Source: Pseudomonadota bacterium (GTDB lineage Bacteria; Pseudomonadota; Alphaproteobacteria; Rhizobiales; Devosiaceae). From it: a DNA stretch of 30,014 nucleotides. Positions within the stretch are counted from its first letter, which is position 1. The number at the start of each line of letters is the position of its first letter. Of the stretch, positions 23,821 to 30,014 are shown one piece after another. The DNA lies in NCBI GenBank assembly GCA_023433775.1, contig JAEYTY010000068.1, forward strand, positions 1 through 30,014, read 5' to 3'. Under the pieces are notes generated by a model. The model saw only the letters and a list, made by a program, of their open reading frames with translations. It was not told where the DNA came from and did no database searches. The position numbers were made by a program, and so were the translations under genes.

Positions 23821-25691
23821 ATGGAAGACAATTTTCTGCTGGCCTTCTTCGCTCTCCTGACGGCCAGCGTCGTGTTGGTGCCCATTGCCAAATTTCTCGG
23901 CCTCGGCACCGTTCTGGGCTATCTCGCCGCGGGCATTCTCGTTGGGCCCATGGATTGGGCCTGCTCACCGACAGCGACACCATCCGCCAGATCGCCGAAT
24001 TCGGCATCGTCCTGATGCTGTTCCTGATCGGGCTGGATTTGCAGCCGCGCGAAGTCTGGCGAATGCGCAACAAGGTCATCGGCCTTGGCCTACCGCAAAT
24101 GGTGCTGACGGCCCTCGCTTTGGCCATTGCCCTTTATCTCAGCGGCTTTGCGTCCAATGTTTCCGCCATTGTCGGCCTCGCATTTGCCATGAGCTCGACC
24201 GCAATCGCGCTGCAAACCGCCGAACAGCGCGATATCACCCGCGCCGATGCCGGGCGGGCGAGCCTTGCCATCCTCCTGGTGCAGGATGTGGCAGTCATTC
24301 CCATTCTGGCCGCCGTGCCGCTTCTGGCCCTGGCCGGGGGCAGCGGCACGATTAACAGCGAACTGGTCGAAGTCGCCAATGAGGTGGAATCCATTGATTT
24401 CTGGATCACCTCGGGAATTCTGCTCTTGACCTTCGTGCTGGCCATCGTCGGTGGGCGCTTTGTCGTGCGGCCCATGCTGCGCTTTGTAGCGCGGACAGGC
24501 GTGCGCGAAGCCTTCACCGCGCTGGGCCTCGCGCTGGTGGTGGGTGCTGCGCTTGCGACCGAAGCCCTGGGGCTCTCGCCCGCGCTTGGTGCATTTGTCG
24601 GCGGCGTACTGCTGGCCGACAGCGAATATCGCCATGAGCTGGAAAGCAATCTCCAGCCCTTCAAGGGCCTGCTGCTCGGGCTGTTTTTCATCTCCGTCGG
24701 CATGTCGATTGCCTTTTCCGAATTCGCCGCGCATCCCGTCGAACTGGCAGCGACGGTGACGGGTGTACTCGTCATCAAGTTCACCGTGCTGTTCGGGTTG
24801 GGCACGCTGTTCCGGATGCATCTGGCGGATCGTTTGCTGGTCGCCATCCTGCTGAGCCAAACCGGCGAATTCGCATTCGTCGTGCTGCAATTTGCCAATA
24901 CGACCGGGGCCATTGCGGCAGCGGAACATTCCATGTTCACCGTGGCCGTCGCCATCTCCATGGTGACGACGCCGCTGCTGCTGTTGATTTTCGACAGACT
25001 GGTCGCGCCACGGCTCGACACCCGCGCCACCACATCTCTGCCGCAGGATGGTTTCGACCATCCGCGCCGCATCGTGGTGCTGGGCTATGGCCGCTTCGGC
25101 CAGATCGTGACGCGAATGCTGCGCAGCCAGGGCTATGAGATGACCCTGATCGACGACGACGCAGCCCAGATCGAGCTGGTGCGCCGCTTTGGCGTGAAGG
25201 TGTTTTACGGGGACGCCTCGCGGCTGGACCTGCTGCACGCCGCCGGTGTGCAGAAGGCCGATCTGGTTGTGATCGCCGTGGGCGGCGCAGCGCGTATTCT
25301 GACGATTGCCCGGCATCTGCGCCGTCACTTCCCCCATGTCGCCATTGCCACAAGAGCCATAGACCGCAGCCATGCCCATGAGCTGCTGGACCTGGGTGTC
25401 ACCGTCTTTGAGCGCGAAACCTTCCACTCGGCGATCAAGCTCGGCACCAGGGCGCTGGTGCAACTGGGACATTCGCCTGAAGAGGCCGAGGAACTAGCGC
25501 GCCGGTTCGAGGCGCATGATGGCGATCTGCTCAACCAGTCCTATGCGCTGCGCGGCGACAGTGAGGCCTATATGGGCGTAATGCGCCAATCCATGTCGCT
25601 GCTGGACGAAGCCATGCGCGCCGACAAGGATGTGCCGCAACCGGACCCAGTCCCGCCGATTGACAAATCACCGCCGCCACGGTCGGGATAG
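23821..25691 (+). pseudogene. KefB/KefC-type CPA2 cation:proton antiporter with RCK domain, frameshifted
   Basis: Two frames together spell one antiporter. The first (from ATG 23821) encodes ALLTASVVLVPIAKFLGLG, then TVLGYLAAGILVGPM and fails after base ~23952. The second (from ~23955 to 25691) continues GLLTDSDTIRQIAEFGIVLMLF. Adding one G at 23952-23953 restores GPMGLGLLTD, the expected family sequence, so a single-base deletion (or sequencing error) is the simplest reading. The remainder is complete: about a dozen membrane helices, then a TrkA-N/RCK domain at RIVVLGYGRFGQIVTRML and a Pro-rich tail. Intact, it would be ~623 aa, exchanging K+ (or Na+) for H+ under nucleotide/ligand control. 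No slippery heptamer suggests programmed frameshifting. Confidence 0.85.
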
Positions 25692-25720
25692 GCCCTCACC
25701 TCCCCGGATTCGTTTTCCCT

Positions 25721-26479
25721 ATGTCAGATCCTGTCTTCATCACGGTCGCCGTCTGCGCGGTGCTGATCGTTGGCCTTTCCAAGTCTGGCCTGCTGGGCGG
25801 GCTGGGCGTCGTCGGCGTACCGCTGCTGGCGCTGGTCATGCCGGCGCGCGATGCGGCCGGCATGATGCTGCCGGTGCTGCTGGCCATGGATGCTGTCGCC
25901 ATCTGGACCTATCGCAGGGAATGCGACTGGGGCCTGCTCAAGATCATGCTCCCCGGCGCGGCCATCGGCACGCTGATCGGCTGGGCGCTGTGGAGCGTTG
26001 TCAGCGACGACATGGTGCTGCTGATGGTGGGGCTGATCACCCTGCTCTTCGTGCTCGACGCGGTGCTGCCGCTGCGCAAGCAACTTGAAGGCCTGCCGCC
26101 ATCGCGGCCGTGGGGCCGGTTCTGGGGTGCGGTCGCGGGCTTTACCAGCTTCATTTCCCACACGGGTGGGCCGCCCTTCCAGATCTACACCCTGCCCCGC
26201 CGGATGCCCCCGGCCCTCTATTCGGGCACGACGGCCTTCTTCTTTGCCATCGTCAACACGTCCAAGCTGATCCCCTATTTCTTCCTCGGGCAGCTTTCGG
26301 TGTCGAACCTGTCGCTTTCCGCGGCGCTGGCGCCTGTCGGCATTGTCGGGGTTTTTCTCGGCGTCTTTCTCGTGCGCCGCATCTCGGTAAAGCTCTTTTA
26401 TCAGATCGCCTATGGGCTCGTGTTCATCCTGGCGCTCAAGCTGGTCTGGGACGGCGCAACGGGGCTGATGGGACTTTAA
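25721..26479 (+). CDS. TSUP (TauE/SafE) family permease
   Basis: Membrane protein of 252 aa with about eight hydrophobic segments. It starts VFITVAVCAVLIVGLSKSGL, then GGLGVVGVPLLAL, the first TauE/SafE repeat. The second repeat follows FISHTGGPPFQIYTLP, a conserved feature of the family. TSUP members move sulfite, sulfoacetate, taurine or other small anions. No sulfur genes lie nearby, so the substrate is open. The ATG at 25721 is 29 bases after the antiporter stop. Confidence 0.88.
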   Translation: MSDPVFITVAVCAVLIVGLSKSGLLGGLGVVGVPLLALVMPARDAAGMMLPVLLAMDAVAIWTYRRECDWGLLKIMLPGAAIGTLIGWALWSVVSDDMVLLMVGLITLLFVLDAVLPLRKQLEGLPPSRPWGRFWGAVAGFTSFISHTGGPPFQIYTLPRRMPPALYSGTTAFFFAIVNTSKLIPYFFLGQLSVSNLSLSAALAPVGIVGVFLGVFLVRRISVKLFYQIAYGLVFILALKLVWDGATGLMGL

Positions 26480-26553
26480 GCGACCTTCACAGCCGCGCCC
26501 CTACTGTCTAAGGTCCGGCATCACCTGATTTTCTGCGGAGTTTGTTCCCCATT

Positions 26554-28356
26554 ATGAGCGCCACTGCACAAAAGGGTCACAACCAGTTCGGCAATCTGCC
26601 GGTCTGGGATCTTTCCGATCTTTATCCCGGCAAGGACAGCCCCGCGTTCAAGGCCGCAATGGACGAGGCCAATGCCCGCGCGGCCAAATTCGAGACCGAC
26701 TACAAGGGCAAGCTGGCTTACCTCACCCGCTCCGGGCGACTGATGGACGCCATCCGCGACAGCGAAGCCCTTGGTGATCTCACCGGCCGCATCGCCGCCT
26801 ATTCCTTCCTGCAATATGCGCAGAAATCGACCGATCCCGATCGCGCCAAGTTCATGGGCGACACCAATGAAGCCCTGACCAATCTTGCAACGCGCGTGCT
26901 GTTTTTTGAACTCGAACTGAACCGCATCGACGATACCGAACTCGACGCCGCCATCAGGCGCGACCCCAATCTCGCCCGCTACCGCACCTGGTTTGCCGAT
27001 CTGCGCAAGGCGCGTCCCTTCCAGCTTGATGACAAGCTCGAAGAACTGTTCCACGACAAATCGGTCACCGCCTTTTCGGCCTGGAACCGGCTGTTCGACG
27101 AGACCATGGCGAGCCTGGAATTCGTGGTGGATGGCGAAGTCCTCAATTTAGAGGCGACGCTGCATCTGCTTTCCGAAAAGGACGGCGCGAAGCGTGAAGC
27201 CGCCTTCCATGCGCTGAGCAAGACGCTGCGCGCCAATGGACGCCTTTTCACCCACATCACCAATGTCTTGACCAAGGACAAGGAAATCGCCGACCGCTGG
27301 CGCGGCTATAAGGACATTGCCGATAGCCGGCACATGGCCAATTCGGTCGAGCGCGAAGTGGTCGACGCCTTGCAGAGCGCCGTGCAGGCCGCCTATCCGC
27401 GCCTGTCGCATCGCTATTACAAAATGAAGGCAAAGTGGTTCGGGCAGGACAAGCTCAACGCCTGGGACCGCAATGCACCCCTGCCGACCAGCGACGAACG
27501 CATCTGGGACTGGAACTCGGCGGTCTCGACCGTGCTCGAGGCTTATGGCCGTTTTTCGCCCGAACTGGCGGACGTAGCAAAGCCCTTCTTCAATTCCGGC
27601 TGGATCGACGCGCCGGTCTCCGAGGGCAAGCTCTCGGGCGCCTTTGCGCACCCGACCGTGCCCAGCGCTCATCCATTCCTGATGCTCAACTATATGGGCC
27701 GCACGCGCGATATCATGACACTGGCCCATGAGCTGGGCCATGGCGTGCACCAGCGCCTCGCCGCCGCGCAGGGGCCGATCCTTGCCAATACGCCGCTGAC
27801 CCTGGCCGAAACCGCCTCGGTTTTCGGCGAAATGCTGACCTTCCGGGCCCTGCTCGAAAAGACCACCGACCCCAAGCAGCGCTTTGCGCTGTTGGCCTCA
27901 AAGGTCGAGGACATGCTCAATACCGTGGTGCGGCAGATCGCCTTCTACACCTTTGAGCGCAAGGTCCACACGGCCCGCCGCAAGGGCGAGCTCAAGACCG
28001 AAGAAATCAACGCCATCTGGATGGAAGTGCAGTCTGAATCGCTCGGGCCTGGCATCATCGCCAATGACGGCTACGAGATTTTCTGGACCTATATTCCCCA
28101 CTTCATCCACTCGCCTTTCTATGTCTACGCCTATGCCTTCGGCGACTGCCTTGTGAACTCGCTCTACGCACAGTATGAGAAGGCCAGTGATGGCTTTGCG
28201 GAGCGCTATTTCGAGCTGCTCAAGGCCGGGGGAAGCAAGCATCATTCCGAACTTCTGGCGCCCTTCGGGCTGGATGCCAAGGACCCCGACTTCTGGTCGC
28301 TCGGTCTCTCGATGATCGAGGGGCTGATCGATGAACTGGAACAGACCGCCCCCTGA
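26554..28356 (+). CDS. pepF: M3-family oligoendopeptidase F
   Basis: Cytoplasmic zinc metallopeptidase of 600 aa that degrades oligopeptides. The zinc motif HELGH is at residues 392-396 and the third ligand, E419, lies in LAETASVFGEM. The N-terminal part (LPVWDLSDLYPGKDSPAF) and the preceding MLNYMGRTRDIMTLA are typical of the alphaproteobacterial PepF clade. The ATG at 26554 is preferred over an in-frame TTG at 26542; neither has an ideal ribosome site (GCGGAG lies 14 bases before the ATG). The aa3 oxidase subunit IV gene begins 47 bases after its stop with no terminator, so read-through is likely. Confidence 0.93.
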   Translation: MSATAQKGHNQFGNLPVWDLSDLYPGKDSPAFKAAMDEANARAAKFETDYKGKLAYLTRSGRLMDAIRDSEALGDLTGRIAAYSFLQYAQKSTDPDRAKFMGDTNEALTNLATRVLFFELELNRIDDTELDAAIRRDPNLARYRTWFADLRKARPFQLDDKLEELFHDKSVTAFSAWNRLFDETMASLEFVVDGEVLNLEATLHLLSEKDGAKREAAFHALSKTLRANGRLFTHITNVLTKDKEIADRWRGYKDIADSRHMANSVEREVVDALQSAVQAAYPRLSHRYYKMKAKWFGQDKLNAWDRNAPLPTSDERIWDWNSAVSTVLEAYGRFSPELADVAKPFFNSGWIDAPVSEGKLSGAFAHPTVPSAHPFLMLNYMGRTRDIMTLAHELGHGVHQRLAAAQGPILANTPLTLAETASVFGEMLTFRALLEKTTDPKQRFALLASKVEDMLNTVVRQIAFYTFERKVHTARRKGELKTEEINAIWMEVQSESLGPGIIANDGYEIFWTYIPHFIHSPFYVYAYAFGDCLVNSLYAQYEKASDGFAERYFELLKAGGSKHHSELLAPFGLDAKDPDFWSLGLSMIEGLIDELEQTAP

Positions 28357-28402
28357 GGCGGCTGGGCTTAGACTTTTAGACGACTGTACTTTCGAGGATC
28401 TC

Positions 28403-28567
28403 ATGGCCAAAAAGACCGCTGAACCCCATCCCCCGACCGTGGCGGAATCTGCAATGGACTATGCCCAGCACGAAAAGACCTACAACGGCTTTGTCCAGGC
28501 GGTGAAGTGGTCCGTCTATGCCACGGCGGCCCTGATGATCATCCTCTATTTCGTCATCAATCCCTGA
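28403..28567 (+). CDS. aa3-type cytochrome c oxidase subunit IV
   Basis: The protein is 54 aa: a hydrophilic N-terminal half with MDYAQHEKTYNGFVQAVKW, then one transmembrane helix (YATAALMIILYFVI) ending in NP. The AQHEKTYNGF segment is the signature of the tiny bacterial subunit IV of aa3 oxidases. GAGGA precedes the ATG. As often in Rhizobiales, it lies apart from the main cox operon and just before pntA. Confidence 0.92.
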   Translation: MAKKTAEPHPPTVAESAMDYAQHEKTYNGFVQAVKWSVYATAALMIILYFVINP

Positions 28568-28597
28568 TCGAATTCCCTTAGCAGGCACATGAAGCGA

Positions 28598-28616
28598 GCC
28601 TGCCCGCAGGGCAGGC
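28598..28616 (+). other. Hairpin directly upstream of the pntA ribosome site
   Basis: GCCTGCCC (28598-28605) and GGGCAGGC (28609-28616) form a perfect 8-bp stem with a GCA loop. It lies immediately before the pntA Shine-Dalgarno AGGAGAG. There is no T-run, so not a normal terminator; it may modulate pntA translation. Confidence 0.55.
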
Positions 28617-28632
28617 GGGCAGGAGAGTTTCC

Positions 28633-30014
28633 ATGAAAATTGCCGTCTTGCGCGAGCGTTTCGAGGGTGAAAGCCGTGTGGCTGCCACGCCCGAAACCGT
28701 CGCCAAATTCATTGGCCTTGGCGCCAGCGTTGCGGTGGAAAAAGGCGCGGGTGAAAGCTCGCAGATCGGCGACAACCTTTACACCGACGCCGGCGCCACC
28801 ATCGGCGCCAATGCCGCCGCCGTGGTCAAGGGCGCCGACATCGTGCTCTGCGTGCGCCGCCCGGCTGCCAGCGAACTCAGCGGCGTCAACAAGGGCGCCC
28901 TGCTGGTCGGCGCGCTCGACCCCTATGGCAATGAAAAAGACATTGCCGCCTTGGCCAAGACCGGCGTCGCCGCGGTGTCCATGGAATTCATGCCGCGCAT
29001 CACCCGCGCGCAGGTGATGGATATTCTGTCATCGCAGGCCAACCTCGCCGGTTACCAGGCCGTCATCGAAGCCGCCAAGGTCTTTGACCGCGCCATGCCG
29101 ATGATGATGACCGCCGCGGGCACGGTTCGCCCGGCCAAGGCTTTCGTCATGGGCGCCGGCGTTGCCGGGCTCCAGGCCATCGCCACCGCCAAGCGCCTCG
29201 GCGCTGTGGTGTCGGCCACCGACGTACGCGCCGCCGCCGGCGAACAGGTTGAATCGCTAGGCGCCAAGTTCATCATGACCGATGCGCTCAAGGACGCCTC
29301 GGGCACCGGTGGCTATGCGCGCGAACTCACCAAGGACGAACAGGCCGCGCAGGCCGAACTCGTCTCGGGCCATATTTCCAAGCAGGACATCGTCATCACG
29401 ACGGCGCTTATTCCCGGCCGCCCGGCACCAAAACTGGTGACCAAGGCCATGGTCGAGAGCATGGCGCCAGGCTCGGTGATTGTTGACCTTGCAGCCGAAC
29501 GCGGTGGCAATGTCGAACTGACCCAGCCCGGCAAGGTGATCGTCCACAAGGGCGTGACCATTATCGGCTACACCAACCTCGCCGGCCACATCCCGACCAC
29601 CGCCAGCCAGCTTTACGCCCGCAACCTCGTCGCCTTCATCGAGACGCTGATCGACAAGAAGGTCAAGCAGCTCGCGATCAACTGGGACGACGATCTGGTC
29701 AAGGCAACGGTGCTCACCCGCGATGGCGCCGTGGTGCATCCCAACTTTGCGGCGCCCGCGCCGGCCGCTGCTGCCGCCAAGCCCGCTGCTGCTGCCAAGG
29801 CAAAGGCTCCGGCCAAGCCAAAGGCTGACGCCAAACCGGCTGCTGCCAAACTGGCCGCAGAGAAGAAAGCCGCTGCGCCCAAGCCCGCAAAGCCAGCAGC
29901 TGAAAAGAAGCCAGCCGCCAGCAAGCCAGCAACTGCTGCAGCGCCTGCCGCTGCCGCAGAAAAGAAACCTGCTGCCGCAAAGCCTGCTGTAGTCAAGGCC
30001 ACGGCGGTCAAGGC
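28633..30014 (+). CDS. pntA: Proton-translocating NAD(P) transhydrogenase, subunit alpha-1 (partial)
   Basis: The gene is open to the window edge, 460 residues seen. It encodes the soluble NAD(H)-binding domain I of the split (PntAA/PntAB/PntB) transhydrogenase, which drives NADPH formation from NADH with the proton gradient. MKIAVLRERFEGESRVAATPE, then GAGVAGLQAIATAKRLGA (NAD Rossmann motif) and YTNLAGHIPTTASQLYARN, are diagnostic. The catalytic domain ends near residue 372. After it comes a run of at least 85 residues almost purely Ala, Lys and Pro (with some Glu), longer than the usual linker of this subunit. The ATG at 28633 follows AGGAGAG. Genes for the membrane parts should lie just beyond the window. 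Confidence 0.93.
   Translation, partial: MKIAVLRERFEGESRVAATPETVAKFIGLGASVAVEKGAGESSQIGDNLYTDAGATIGANAAAVVKGADIVLCVRRPAASELSGVNKGALLVGALDPYGNEKDIAALAKTGVAAVSMEFMPRITRAQVMDILSSQANLAGYQAVIEAAKVFDRAMPMMMTAAGTVRPAKAFVMGAGVAGLQAIATAKRLGAVVSATDVRAAAGEQVESLGAKFIMTDALKDASGTGGYARELTKDEQAAQAELVSGHISKQDIVITTALIPGRPAPKLVTKAMVESMAPGSVIVDLAAERGGNVELTQPGKVIVHKGVTIIGYTNLAGHIPTTASQLYARNLVAFIETLIDKKVKQLAINWDDDLVKATVLTRDGAVVHPNFAAPAPAAAAAKPAAAAKAKAPAKPKADAKPAAAKLAAEKKAAAPKPAKPAAEKKPAASKPATAAAPAAAAEKKPAAAKPAVVKATAVK

Noticed and set aside
23941..23960. Programmed frameshift in the antiporter
   Set aside because: No slippery heptamer, internal Shine-Dalgarno at proper spacing or downstream pseudoknot is evident; a deletion is simpler.
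24090..25472. 460-residue minus-strand frame opposite the antiporter
   Set aside because: Antisense shadow rich in Gln, Gly and His; the plus strand encodes a recognisable CPA2-RCK protein.

Overview
The window looks like chromosomal DNA from an alphaproteobacterium of the Hyphomicrobiales, most likely Devosia or a close relative. This is inferred from high GC (roughly 60-65% by eye), the mix of conserved Rhizobiales genes (RcdA/DUF1465, DUF1192, DUF1013/TrcR, cysteine-free L31, aa3-type oxidase subunit IV, split PntA), and gene order. No database search was possible.

Layout. 1-314: 3' end of an outer-membrane beta-barrel gene with a strong terminator. 430-3519: D-erythronate dehydrogenase (denD) followed by a GMC oxidoreductase fused to a gluconate-dehydrogenase subunit-3-like domain. 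3509-4828 (-): membrane-anchored EAL phosphodiesterase. 5022-8040: serine biosynthesis, with a promoter, a short structured serC leader, serC, an intercistronic hairpin, serA and a terminator. 8041-9320: the only accessory-looking block, with palindromic repeats, one AT-richer orphan gene with its own terminator, a 71-nt tRNA/tmRNA-acceptor-like sequence ending in CCA, and a cluster of nested palindromes. 9321-10265 (-): EamA transporter. 10423-13824: purA and a proline/alanine/glutamate-rich single-span protein. 13827-17480 (-): thiamine uptake operon thiB-thiP-thiQ, under a TPP riboswitch whose apparent expression platform hides the thiB ribosome binding site; a 170-bp palindromic mosaic sits between thiB and thiP. 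17469-18167: divergent thiamine pyrophosphokinase. 18174-19982 (-): MsbA-like ABC exporter. 20195-20416: rpmE. 20505-21851 (-): rcdA, a small membrane protein and a DUF1192 protein. 21929-23802: quinone oxidoreductase and the TrcR-type regulator. 23821-25691: a KefB/C-type antiporter broken by an apparent one-base deletion. 25721-28567: TSUP permease, PepF oligoendopeptidase, and a tiny aa3 oxidase subunit. 28633-end: pntA, running off the window, with an unusual Ala/Lys/Pro-rich tail.

Most genes are housekeeping. Clear functional groupings are serC-serA, the TPP-controlled thiamine transporter with the kinase that makes the riboswitch ligand beside it, and two cell-cycle-linked genes (rcdA, trcR-like) about 2 kb apart. 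I see no CRISPR array, integrase, transposase, toxin-antitoxin pair or defence system. The most novel-looking material is the 8.0-9.3 kb block, the denD-linked fusion oxidoreductase and the layered regulation at thiB/thiN.
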